Shown in pieces: positions 56,571 through 64,000 of a stretch of 64,000 nt of DNA. A program made the position numbers and the translations under genes. The stretch is from contig NZ_CP106951.1 in NCBI RefSeq assembly GCF_030419005.1, positions 3,720,001 through 3,784,000 on the forward strand, read 5' to 3'. Origin of the DNA: Eleftheria terrae. Lineage in GTDB: Bacteria; Pseudomonadota; Gammaproteobacteria; Burkholderiales; Burkholderiaceae_C. Positions within the stretch are counted from its first letter, which is position 1. Each line of letters starts with the position of its first letter. The notes under the pieces were generated by a model. That model was not told the origin of the DNA, did no database searches, and was given only the letters and a program-made list of their open reading frames with translations.

Positions 56571-57674
56571 TCACAGGCCGGGGTAGAGCCGGCCGGGATT
56601 GAACAGCTGTTGCGGGTCGAAGGCCTTCTTCAGCTCGCGGTGCAGGCGGTCCAGCGGTGCCGGCAGCGGCGCAAAGACGCCCTGGCGCTGCTCGCTGCCA
56701 CGGAACAGCGTGGCATGGCCGCCAGCGGCCCGTGCGGCGTCGCGCACCGCTGCGGCCGGCGCCGCCGTGCACAGCCAGCGCTGGCCCCCGCCCCATTCCA
56801 GCAATTGCTCGCCGGAGAGCTGCAGCGGCGCGGCCGTGGGCGCCACCGACAGGCGCCACAGGCTGGCGCCGCCATCGACCGCCGTTTGTGCCTGCAGGAA
56901 AAACTCGTCGCGCTGGTCGCGCAGGCCGTCCCAGAAGTCGGCGGCCGCCTCGGGCGGCACCCGCTCGCCACCGAGCTTGCGCAGCGCCGCCTGCACCGCG
57001 GCATGCGCGCCGCTCAGCCGCAGCACCAGCATGCCGCTCCACCAGGCACTGGCATGCAGCGGCAGCGGCTGGCCGGCCCACTCATTGACCCGGCGGATGG
57101 CGGTGGCCTGGTCCATCTCGAAGCGCACGGTCGCACTCGCGGGGGCCACCGGCAGGACCTTGAGCGACACCTCCAGGATCACGCCGAGCACGCCCATCGA
57201 GCCCGCCAGCAGGCGCGAAACGTCGTAGCCGGCCACGTTCTTCATCACCTGCCCGCCGAAGCTGAGCACCTCGGCCCGGCCGTTCAGCAAGGTGGCGCCC
57301 AGCACATAGTCGCGCACCGCGCCCACCGCCGCGCGGGCCGGGCCCGACAGCCCGGCGGCCACCATGCCACCGACGGTGCCGCCCTCGGCGTAGCGCGGCG
57401 GCTCGAACGGCAGGCACTGGCCTTTCTCGGCGAGCGCCGCTTCCAGCTCCGCCAGCGGCGTGCCGCAGCGGGCCGTGACCACCAGCTCGGTCGGTTCGTA
57501 GCTGGAGATGCCGGCCAGCGGCCGCACGTCGAGCGGCTCGGCGTCCTCGCCGGGTTCGCCGTAGAAGGCCTTGGTGCCGCCCGCCTGGATGCGCAGGCGC
57601 CGGCCTTCCGCGGCGGCGGCACGGACGCGCTCGACGAGCGCCTGGAGTTCGGGGGAAGACGGGAAACTGCTCAC
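56571..57674 (-). CDS. glcE: Glycolate oxidase FAD-binding subunit GlcE
   Basis: A 367-residue FAD-linked oxidase subunit. PCMH-type FAD domain: GRRLRIQAGGTKAFYG, EPPRYAEGGTVGGMVAAGLS, AVRDYVLGATLLNGRAEVLS and GGQVMKNVAGYDVSRLLAGS. The C-terminal half ends in LKKAFDPQQLFNPGRLYPG. Start is the GTG at 57674 because the open frame upstream belongs to the glcD end and there is no ATG before the conserved region. It forms a complex with GlcD and GlcF. Confidence 0.93.
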   Translation of the reverse strand: MSSFPSSPELQALVERVRAAAAEGRRLRIQAGGTKAFYGEPGEDAEPLDVRPLAGISSYEPTELVVTARCGTPLAELEAALAEKGQCLPFEPPRYAEGGTVGGMVAAGLSGPARAAVGAVRDYVLGATLLNGRAEVLSFGGQVMKNVAGYDVSRLLAGSMGVLGVILEVSLKVLPVAPASATVRFEMDQATAIRRVNEWAGQPLPLHASAWWSGMLVLRLSGAHAAVQAALRKLGGERVPPEAAADFWDGLRDQRDEFFLQAQTAVDGGASLWRLSVAPTAAPLQLSGEQLLEWGGGQRWLCTAAPAAAVRDAARAAGGHATLFRGSEQRQGVFAPLPAPLDRLHRELKKAFDPQQLFNPGRLYPGL

Positions 57675-57712
57675 GGAAAGCGCCTGGAGGTTCGGTCTCG
57701 GGGTCGGCGCGC

Positions 57713-59242
57713 TCAGAAGCGCTCCAGCTCGGGGAAAGGCAGCAGGCCCTTGCGGACGTGCATCTTTCCGTACTCGGCGCAACGATGCAGCGTCGGGATC
57801 ACCTTGCCGGGATTCAGCAGGCCGGCAGGATCGAAGGCCCGCTTGAGCGCCAGCATCTGCTCGCGCTCCTCGGGCGAGAACTGCACGCACATCGAGTTGA
57901 GCTTCTCGATGCCCACGCCATGCTCGCCGGTGACGGTGCCGCCGAGCGCGACGCTGGTTTCCAGGATGTCGGCGCCAAACAGCTCGCAGCGGTGCAGCTG
58001 GTCCGGGTCGTTGGCATCGAACAGGATCAGCGGATGCAGGTTGCCGTCGCCGGCGTGGAACACGTTGGCGCAACGCAGGCCGTACTTCTTTTCCATCCCG
58101 GCGATGGCGAGGAGGATGTCGGCCAGCTTCTTGCGCGGAATGGTGGAGTCCATGCACATGTAGTCGGGGCTCATGCGCCCACTGGCCGGGAAGGCGTTCT
58201 TGCGGCCGCTCCAGAACTTCAGGCGCTGCGCCTCGTCGCGGCTGACCTCGACCCGGGTCGCGCCGGCCGCCACCAGCACGTCGACCATGCGGCCGATCTC
58301 CTCCTGCACCTCCTCCGGCGTGCCGTCGCTCTCGCACAGCAGGATGGCCTCGGCCGCGAGGTCATAGCCGGCATGCACGAAGTCCTCGACGGCGGCCGTC
58401 ATGGGCTTGTCCATCATCTCCAGCCCGGCCGGGATGATGCCGGCGGCGATGATGTCAGCCACCGCCTGGCCGGCCTGGCGGATGTCGTCGAAGCTGGCCA
58501 TGATGCAGCGCGCCAGCAGCGGCTTGGGCACCAGGCGCACGGTGACCTCGGTGACCACACCCAGCATGCCCTCGCTGCCGACGAACACCGCCAGCAGGTC
58601 CAGCCCCGCCGCGTCGAGCGCATCGGCGCCCAGCTCCAGCGGCTCGCCGGCCACCGTGTAGCCGCGCACCTTCAGCACGTTGTGCAGCGTCAGGCCGTAC
58701 TTCAGGCAGTGCACGCCGCCGGAGTTCTCGGCCACGTTGCCGCCGATGGTGCAGGCGATCTGGCTGCTGGGATCCGGCGCGTAGTAGAGACCGTAGGCGG
58801 CTGCGGCCTCGCTGATGGCGAGGTTGCGCACGCCGGCCTGGACCACCGCGGTGCGGGCATGCGCATCGAGCTGCAGGATCTTGTTGAAGCGCGCCAGGCT
58901 CAGCGTCACGCCCAGCCGGTGAGGCAGGGCGCCGCCGCTGAGGCCGGTGCCGGCCCCCCGGGCGACCACCGGCACGCCGAGCTGGTGGCACACGCGCAGC
59001 ACGGCCGCCACCTGCGTTTCGGTGTCCGGCAGGGCCACCGCGAGCGGCAGCTCGCGGTAGGCGGTCAGGCCGTCGCATTCATAGGGGGTGGTGTCCTCGC
59101 GGCGCCACAGCAGCGCGGAGTCGGGCAGGACGCCGCGCAGCGCCCGCACCACCTCGGCTTGCCGCTCGCGCAGCCCGGCCTCGGCGGGGGACGCCGTGCC
59201 GGAGTCGAGGCTCGGGGGCTGCACCGCCTCGGGGGCATTCAT
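57713..59242 (-). CDS. glcD: Glycolate oxidase subunit GlcD
   Basis: A 509-residue FAD subunit. PCMH FAD-binding motifs include VVARGAGTGLSGGALPHRLG, PDPSSQIACTIGGNVAENSG and GSEGMLGVVTEVTVRLVPKP. The C-terminal FAD-oxidase domain has HAGDGNLHPLILFDA and GTVTGEHGVGIEKL. It catalyses glycolate (or D-lactate) oxidation and opens the glcD-E-F operon. Start 59242 has GAGGAGA. Confidence 0.95.
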   Translation of the reverse strand: MNAPEAVQPPSLDSGTASPAEAGLRERQAEVVRALRGVLPDSALLWRREDTTPYECDGLTAYRELPLAVALPDTETQVAAVLRVCHQLGVPVVARGAGTGLSGGALPHRLGVTLSLARFNKILQLDAHARTAVVQAGVRNLAISEAAAAYGLYYAPDPSSQIACTIGGNVAENSGGVHCLKYGLTLHNVLKVRGYTVAGEPLELGADALDAAGLDLLAVFVGSEGMLGVVTEVTVRLVPKPLLARCIMASFDDIRQAGQAVADIIAAGIIPAGLEMMDKPMTAAVEDFVHAGYDLAAEAILLCESDGTPEEVQEEIGRMVDVLVAAGATRVEVSRDEAQRLKFWSGRKNAFPASGRMSPDYMCMDSTIPRKKLADILLAIAGMEKKYGLRCANVFHAGDGNLHPLILFDANDPDQLHRCELFGADILETSVALGGTVTGEHGVGIEKLNSMCVQFSPEEREQMLALKRAFDPAGLLNPGKVIPTLHRCAEYGKMHVRKGLLPFPELERF

Positions 59243-59544
59243 CGATGTGTCTCCTCTGGGGGCTGTCCGGCCGCAGCGCGAAAGTCGGCAAGGGCGGCTG
59301 ACGGCGGGGCAGCCGTCGTGCGGCCTTCGTGGCGCGGCTCTGGTGGTGCGACTGTACCGCCGCCTGGCTGAGACCTGACTGAACTCCGACCGCCAAAGCG
59401 CGGCCGGTGTCGCGGTTGTCGCTGGTTTGGCCGACATGCCGGCCCGGCCGCCGTCGGCCGGCGGGCCCTGTCGGCCACCGGGTCGTACGCACGGTGCTGC
59501 GGCCCGGGCGGCGGCAGGGCGCGCTGGCCTCGTCTCCTTCCAGC
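59243..59544. other. Intergenic region upstream of glcD
   Basis: A 302-base gap between the glcD start and the end of the DUF4124 gene. It must hold the glcDEF promoter. GC-rich imperfect hairpin-like sequences around 59440-59470 are visible but have no T tract, and I see no clear promoter. Confidence 0.4.
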
Positions 59545-60138
59545 TCAGCGCTTGAGGCTCATCGGCGGTTCCGGCGGGCGGCTCGGCGGCGGCTCCTGGA
59601 CCGGCGGCTTCCAGGGCGGCCGGCCGACATGGCGCCCGGGATGGCGCGGGTGGTAGGGCGGGCCCTGCCAGCCGGGCAGCACCAGCACCTCGCTGTCGGG
59701 GCGCACCATGCGTTCGCGCTCGGACCGCTCGCGGGCGGCTCGCTCCCGCTCGGCCGCCAGCGTGGCAGCGGCCTGTTCGCGACGCAGGCGCTCGATCTCC
59801 AGCTCGGCTTCCAGCTGGCGCTGGCGTTCGAGCGACTGCCGGATGCGCTCGTTCACCGCCTCCGCTTCCGCCTGGCTGGCGGCGCGGCGGGCCTGCGCTT
59901 CGGCCTGGGCTTGTGCATCGAGCGGGGGCTCCGCCGGCACGGTCCAGGTGCGCTGCACCGGTGTGCCGGCGCCGGGTCGGTCGGTCAGCAGGATGCGGCC
60001 ATCCGGCAAGCGCTGCTGGTAGATCGAACGGGTGGCTGCCGGCTCCCCGGCCTGGCCACTGGCGCAGGCGAGTCCCAGCAGCAGGAGGGCCGTCAGCCGC
60101 CGCAGCGGATGCGGGCGAAGGCAAGGCAAGGCGGTCAT
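59545..60138 (-). CDS. DUF4124-containing exported protein with coiled coil
   Basis: A 197-residue protein with a signal peptide (LTALLLLGLACASGQA), a DUF4124 segment (RSIYQQRLPDGRILLTDRPG), and an Ala/Gln/Glu/Arg-rich helix at about 75-145 (AEAVNERIRQSLERQRQLEA, LEIERLRREQAAATLAAERE). The tail is Pro-rich. DUF4124 proteins are periplasmic and of unknown function. The start at 60138 fits the signal peptide. Confidence 0.75.
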   Translation of the reverse strand: MTALPCLRPHPLRRLTALLLLGLACASGQAGEPAATRSIYQQRLPDGRILLTDRPGAGTPVQRTWTVPAEPPLDAQAQAEAQARRAASQAEAEAVNERIRQSLERQRQLEAELEIERLRREQAAATLAAERERAARERSERERMVRPDSEVLVLPGWQGPPYHPRHPGRHVGRPPWKPPVQEPPPSRPPEPPMSLKR

Positions 60139-60242
60139 GAGCCCTTAGACGTCGATGGTGGAAAGTCGTTCCCGCCCACTGTAGCGCCAACCGGCGGCTG
60201 CCGGCCTCACTACACTGGCAGCTTTTGGCCCGCAAGTTCCCG

Positions 60243-60920
60243 ATGAACGCTGCTTCCTATCCCGGCGCCTGGCGCCCCTATCTGTCCGTCCAGTTCGTGC
60301 TGCTCGTGGTCGTGTTGGCGACGGCCACCTGGGCGGTGGTGCCGTTTGCCCCCTTGATGGCCTTCATGGCCGAGACCGGGCCCATCGAGCGTGGCACCGC
60401 GGCGCTCTATTTCCTGTCGGCCCTGCTGCTGTGGGGCGTGCCCGCGCCCGGCCTCGACCTGCCGCGGCGCCTTGCCCTGAGCCTGGCCATGCTGGCCTTC
60501 GGTGCGCGCGAGCTCGACCTGCACAAGGCCTGGACCGGCATGAGCGTGCTCAAGGTGAGCTTCTACCTGCACGACGCACCGCTGAAGCAGAAGCTGGTCG
60601 CGCTGGCGGTGCTGCTGCCGGTGGCCGCCGCCTTCGGCTACCTGGTGCTGGCGCACCTGCGCCTGGTCATCGACGGGCTGCGTCGCCGCCATCCGGTGGC
60701 CATCACGGTGGCGGTGTTTTTCGGCACCATCGTCCTGTCGAAGCTGATCGACCGGTCCGAGAACGTCCTGCTGGAGGACTATGGCTTCCAGTTCCCCGAA
60801 TGGCTCAGCGCGCTACGCGCCAGCCTGGAGGAAACCCTGGAGCTTTGCCTGCCCCTGCTGCTGTGGATCGGCCTGCTGCAACAGCGCCGCACGCAGCCGC
60901 CGCTGCTCAAGGGCCGCTGA
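60243..60920 (+). CDS. Multi-spanning membrane protein
   Basis: A 225-residue protein with about six hydrophobic segments (SVQFVLLVVVLATATWAVVP, RGTAALYFLSALLLWGVPAP, LSLAMLAF, LVALAVLLPVAAAFGYLVLA, ITVAVFFGTIVLSKLI, LCLPLLLWIGLLQQ). Between TM3 and TM4 the loop RELDLHKAWTGMSVLKVSFY is charged and looks conserved. No family is recognised. An alternative GTG-type start seven codons upstream is possible. It converges with the FIST gene at 60907, overlapping by a few bases. Confidence 0.65.
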   Translation: MNAASYPGAWRPYLSVQFVLLVVVLATATWAVVPFAPLMAFMAETGPIERGTAALYFLSALLLWGVPAPGLDLPRRLALSLAMLAFGARELDLHKAWTGMSVLKVSFYLHDAPLKQKLVALAVLLPVAAAFGYLVLAHLRLVIDGLRRRHPVAITVAVFFGTIVLSKLIDRSENVLLEDYGFQFPEWLSALRASLEETLELCLPLLLWIGLLQQRRTQPPLLKGR

Positions 60921-62127
60921 AGACCGTCAGCACGCCGGTGTAGCTGTAGAGGTGGTGGCGAGCGATCTCGCCCCCTGCGAAGAAGCCGATCAGCGGCACC
61001 TCGCCCAGCGCATGCCGCACCAGCTGCAGTTCCGCGGAAGGCGCCCCGAAATAGGGGCCGCCGCGGCCCGAACAACTCACGTAGATCGCGCCCTTGATGG
61101 CCGGCGCGGCCGGCATCGCGCCGTCGGGGCCGTCGCGATGGAAGGCCGAGGCCGCCACGGCGGGGGCGGCCGGCCATGCCTCGGGCTCCAGTTCCTCTCG
61201 GATCTCGGCGCAAATGCGCACCAGGTCGCGCCGCGCCGCCTCGGCATGGCGGGCGCAGAAGGCCAGCTGCATGCCGGCCTCCGGCTGCTCGGCCACCGCG
61301 ATGCCGCGCTCGTGGGGGTCGATGCCGATCAGGTGCCGCACCAGCGTGTCGGCTCCGAACTGGCCGTGGCGCGCGATCGGTGCCACGGCCGCATCGCTCA
61401 GCCCGACCAGCGTCGCCTGCAGCCGGGGCAGGGCCTGTCGGGGGTTGTCAGGGTCCAGCTGCAGGTCGCGCAGCAGGCAGTCCAGCGCCGGTTCGCCGTC
61501 GAGCGTGGCGATCACGTTGCGCTCGACGCCGGTGATGCGCCGCGCCGGGCCGACCGGCTGGCAGCCCTGGGTGACCCGCGAGACCAGGGCCACCGAAGCG
61601 TCGAAGGCCACGCCCGAGAGCCCGCCCTCCAGCACCTGGTCGGCCAGCTGCACCGCGCGCGTGCGGGACGCGGCCAGGCCGCCGAACAGGTAGCCGCTGG
61701 CGGTCCGGCCGGCCAGCTCCGCCAGCAGCTCCTGCAGGTCGGGGGCGGCGCCGTCCGCATGCACCAGCGCACTGTGCGCCGCGAAACCGGGCGGCAGCGG
61801 CTGCACCCCTGAAAACACCGCGTGGCTGTGCCGCGGCAGGTCGGTGAGCATCAGGCTGAGGGCCGGCTCGTCGAAGTACTCCACCCCGCTTCCCATCACG
61901 CCGATCCCCACCGAGCCGACCCAGCTCACGTCCGGCGCATAGGCTTGCAGGCCGGCGAGGATCTCGTCGGCATGTGCCGCGTAGTGGTCGGTGAGGTAGA
62001 CGAAGCCGAGTGTGGGCACACCGGCATGGAGGTCCTGCTGCAGCAGGCCGTCCAGCTGGGCCAGGGCCAGCGACAGGCCGGTGCGCCAGTCGGGGTGGGT
62101 GGCGTGGGCGTGGGGATAGCGCTTCAT
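60907..62127 (-). CDS. FIST sensory-domain protein
   Basis: A 406-residue protein with FIST-N and FIST-C segments. LGFVYLTDHYAAHADEILAG, VSWVGSVGIGVMGSGVEYFD, GYLFGGLAASRTRAVQLADQ and the C-terminal GAIYVSCSGRGGPYFGAPSA, EVPLIGFFAGGEIARHHLYS and YTGVLTVF are the family hallmarks. FIST proteins bind small ligands (possibly amino acids) as sensory input. A SCSGRG cysteine is present. No associated signalling protein is adjacent. Confidence 0.88.
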   Translation of the reverse strand: MKRYPHAHATHPDWRTGLSLALAQLDGLLQQDLHAGVPTLGFVYLTDHYAAHADEILAGLQAYAPDVSWVGSVGIGVMGSGVEYFDEPALSLMLTDLPRHSHAVFSGVQPLPPGFAAHSALVHADGAAPDLQELLAELAGRTASGYLFGGLAASRTRAVQLADQVLEGGLSGVAFDASVALVSRVTQGCQPVGPARRITGVERNVIATLDGEPALDCLLRDLQLDPDNPRQALPRLQATLVGLSDAAVAPIARHGQFGADTLVRHLIGIDPHERGIAVAEQPEAGMQLAFCARHAEAARRDLVRICAEIREELEPEAWPAAPAVAASAFHRDGPDGAMPAAPAIKGAIYVSCSGRGGPYFGAPSAELQLVRHALGEVPLIGFFAGGEIARHHLYSYTGVLTVFSGP

Positions 62128-62179
62128 GGTCGCAGTGTGCCGCAGCGCCGGGCGGCAGGCGCCCGGCGGGGGCATCCGA

Positions 62180-62857
62180 TCAGCTCTTGGCGTCCGGGCT
62201 GTCCGGCTCGCCCTTGCCGCCGTTGCCGCGGCGAGCGGCCGGCTTGCGGGCGGCTGCCGGCTGCTGGGCGTTGGCGGCGGCCTCGGTCAAGGGCGCCATG
62301 GTTTGCCGCAAGCCTTCCTGGGCGGCTTCGAAGGACTGCTGCATCAACTGGCTGGCTGAAGCAGCGCCGCGGTCCTTCAGCGCTTCGTTCATCGTGTTGG
62401 CCGCCAGGGTGGCGAACTGCTGGGTCAGCGCCCCCCACCATTGCATCGGGTCCACCAGCCCGGCCGCTGCCGCCGGCGGGGCCGCTGCGGACTGGCCGTC
62501 GGCGCCGGCGCCGCTGCTGCTTGCCGCGGAGGCGGCAGTCGGCGGTGCCGACGGCATCTTCACCTTCATCGACTCGCGCAGGGCGTCCATCGGCACATTC
62601 ATGGTCTGCAGGGTGGACAGCGTCATGCGCTGTACTTCCATCGCCTGCACCGTGGCGGCCAGCATGCGGGCGTTCTGCTCCAGCCAGAACTGCACGGTGC
62701 GCAGCTCGCTGATGCGCTTGTCAAGTTCGGCCGGGTCGAGCGTGGGCGCGATCCATTGGGTGAAGCTGGGCATCGCGCTGTTGGCGCTCTTGACCATCTC
62801 CTGCAGGAAGTCGAAACCGGGCACCAGCTTGCCGATGCCTTGGAGTGGGTCGCTCAT
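62180..62857 (-). CDS. phaM: PhaM-like PHA granule-associated regulator
   Basis: A 225-residue protein. The N-terminal half (FDFLQEMVKSANSAMPSFTQ, LDPAELDKRISELRTVQFWL, AATVQAMEVQRMTLSTLQTM) matches PhaM of Cupriavidus-type bacteria. The C-terminus is Ala/Pro-rich ending in a Lys-rich stretch (KPAARRGNGGKGEPDSPDAKS) that could bind DNA. PhaM activates PhaC1 synthase and helps segregate poly(3-hydroxybutyrate) granules. No pha genes are in this window. The start at 62857 is at the conserved N-terminus. Confidence 0.85.
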   Translation of the reverse strand: MSDPLQGIGKLVPGFDFLQEMVKSANSAMPSFTQWIAPTLDPAELDKRISELRTVQFWLEQNARMLAATVQAMEVQRMTLSTLQTMNVPMDALRESMKVKMPSAPPTAASAASSSGAGADGQSAAAPPAAAAGLVDPMQWWGALTQQFATLAANTMNEALKDRGAASASQLMQQSFEAAQEGLRQTMAPLTEAAANAQQPAAARKPAARRGNGGKGEPDSPDAKS

Positions 62858-62980
62858 GCCGGGTCTCCTTGCTAATGGGTGGGGTGCAGCAACGATTGTG
62901 CGCCAGCGACCGCGCGGTGTGCGCCCGGCCGGCCCCAGGTTTTCTACGAGGGAGGACAGGCAGATCCGGTGCCCGCCCGG

Positions 62981-63466
62981 TCAGCGTTGGTCGCGCAGGT
63001 CGATGGTGAGGGTATCCCCCTGCTGGGAGATGCGCAGGCGGCCGAGCACGTCCATGCCCAGCAGCGCGCCGTCCAGTCCTGGCAGCACCACCACCCGCAG
63101 CCGGCTGGCGCGCACGCCGCCCTGCAGTTCCAGGTCGGCGGTGGCCAGCGTGCCGGTGGCCAGGCCGCCGGCGGTGCTGGAGGTGACCGTGCCGCCTGTC
63201 TCCAGGCGGGCGGCACGGGCCAGCCCGGCGGGCAGCGCCGTGCCGGTGGCACCGGTGTCGACCAGGAAGTCCACCGGCACCCCGTTGATGGTGCCCGGCC
63301 AGTGGTAGTGGCCGTCGGCCGCGCGGCGCAGGGTGACCACCTCGCCATCCGCCTCGAAGCGGGTGCGCTGCTGGCGGTGCTCATGCACCTTGAAGCCGAG
63401 GAAGATCAGCAGACCGACCACCATCCACACGGTGACGATCTTGAGCGTATGAGGGAACTCACTCAT
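62981..63466 (-). CDS. Retropepsin-like aspartic protease (TIGR02281 type)
   Basis: A 161-residue membrane-anchored protein. A TM helix is at about 9-27 (IVTVWMVVGLLIFLGFKVHE). The catalytic motif VDFLVDTGATGTALPAGLAR carries D-T-G-A-T, the clan AA aspartyl signature. GALLGMDVLGRLRISQQGDT is the family's C-terminal loop. The unit probably dimerises in the periplasm. The substrate is unknown. The pirin gene diverges from it 64 bases away. Confidence 0.85.
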   Translation of the reverse strand: MSEFPHTLKIVTVWMVVGLLIFLGFKVHEHRQQRTRFEADGEVVTLRRAADGHYHWPGTINGVPVDFLVDTGATGTALPAGLARAARLETGGTVTSSTAGGLATGTLATADLELQGGVRASRLRVVVLPGLDGALLGMDVLGRLRISQQGDTLTIDLRDQR

Positions 63467-63530
63467 GATGGCAGCTCGGCAAGCGGTTGTTCAAGACTGG
63501 GCGGGCGGACGCCCGCGGACGGGAGGGTAC

Positions 63531-64000
63531 ATGGAACCGGTGCGGCTGCAGTCGCAGATCAAGGCGCTGAGCGCGGAACTGAAGGTGCGTCGCCTGCTGC
63601 CCGCGCGCGAGGTGAGGGCGGTCGGGCCCTTCGTGTTCTTCGACCATATCGGGCCGGCCGACTTCCCGCCCGGTGCAGGCATGGACATCGGCGTGCACCC
63701 GCACATCGGGTTGGCGACGGTGACCTACCTCTTCGAGGGCGCGATTCTGCACCGTGACAGCCTGGGCACGGTGCGCGAGATCCGCCCGGGCGAAGTGAAC
63801 TGGATGAGCGCCGGCCGCGGCATCGCTCATTCCGAGCGCACGCCACCGGCCGAACGGGCGTCCGGCCACCGCCTGCACGGCATCCAGACCTGGATGGCCC
63901 TGCCGCTGGCCGAGGAGCAGTCGCCGCCGCAGTTCTTCCACGTCGACGCCGACGCCTTGCCCCGGCTGGACACCCATGGCGTGGAGTTGCGGGTGGTGGT
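63531..64000 (+). CDS. Pirin-family protein, 3' end beyond the window
   Basis: The first 156 codons of a pirin-type bicupin. The metal site has His56, His58 (GMDIGVHPHIGLATVTYLFE) and His100, Glu102 (GRGIAHSE), almost in human pirin numbering. Bacterial pirins bind iron or act as quercetinase-like dioxygenases and redox-responsive regulators. ATG 63531 follows GGGAGGG. The C-terminal cupin lies outside the window. Confidence 0.9.
   Translation, partial: MEPVRLQSQIKALSAELKVRRLLPAREVRAVGPFVFFDHIGPADFPPGAGMDIGVHPHIGLATVTYLFEGAILHRDSLGTVREIRPGEVNWMSAGRGIAHSERTPPAERASGHRLHGIQTWMALPLAEEQSPPQFFHVDADALPRLDTHGVELRVV

Overview
The window is very GC-rich chromosomal DNA with dense genes, short spacers and GC-rich third codon positions. 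The gene families (a Bug/TctC-type binding protein, a PhaM-like granule protein, a DUF3563-like small protein, glcDEF, and a GlpSTPQV-type glycerol importer) point to a betaproteobacterium of the order Burkholderiales, probably from the Rubrivivax/Leptothrix/Ideonella side. This placement is inferred from gene content only. I see no rRNA, tRNA, CRISPR array, integrase or insertion sequence.

Layout. 1-5.3 kb: a truncated glycoside hydrolase lipoprotein, a lipoprotein esterase/lipase plus an OmpW-like porin with a clear terminator, and a WYL regulator next to a VOC protein. 5.6-10.7 kb: a one-helix membrane peptide, a flavin oxidoreductase, a hemerythrin, a metallophosphoesterase, a DUF3072 protein and a chemotaxis receptor. 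10.9-23.2 kb: a complete glycerol regulon. glpR, glpK and a second binding-protein gene run leftward; glpD and the ABC importer genes glpS-T-P-Q, a DUF2160 gene and glpV run rightward. The divergent promoter holds an array of CGAA boxes and the right arm ends in a 14-bp terminator hairpin. 23.4-31.9 kb: AraC/GlxA-type regulators, small enzymes, 3-methyladenine glycosylase, short unknown proteins, an HTH protein, and a LuxR-type protein divergent from a kinase-fold protein. 32-45.6 kb: a histidine-kinase remnant, an AAA-like protein without the Walker A lysine, a HAD phosphatase, a long hexanucleotide repeat, GNAT, MocR and CoA-transferase genes, a 13-bp tandem repeat, a SNF2/SWIM helicase, a Bug protein and a FrnE-like oxidoreductase. 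45.8-52.9 kb: the retron locus. 53.1-64 kb: a lytic transglycosylase, stress proteins, glycolate oxidase glcDEF, and FIST, PhaM, retropepsin and pirin genes.

The most striking element is a leftward four-part retron operon at 45769-52927. It encodes a large HEAT/ARM-like repeat protein, a winged-helix plus SWIM zinc-finger protein, a structured RNA with retron a1/a2 ends and a long msd hairpin, and a reverse transcriptase with the retron NAxxH, YADD and VTG motifs. The reverse transcriptase carries a long N-terminal extension and a C-terminal membrane domain. The gene set resembles what I recall of retron type XIII in the published retron classification. The RNA, the membrane tail and any defence role are read from sequence alone.

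The glycerol region works as one pathway: uptake through the ABC importer, phosphorylation by GlpK, oxidation by GlpD, and control by the DeoR-type GlpR at the shared divergent promoter. Its two ATPases carry complementary losses of catalytic motifs, which predicts one active and one degenerate ATP site. glcDEF is a separate glycolate oxidation operon.
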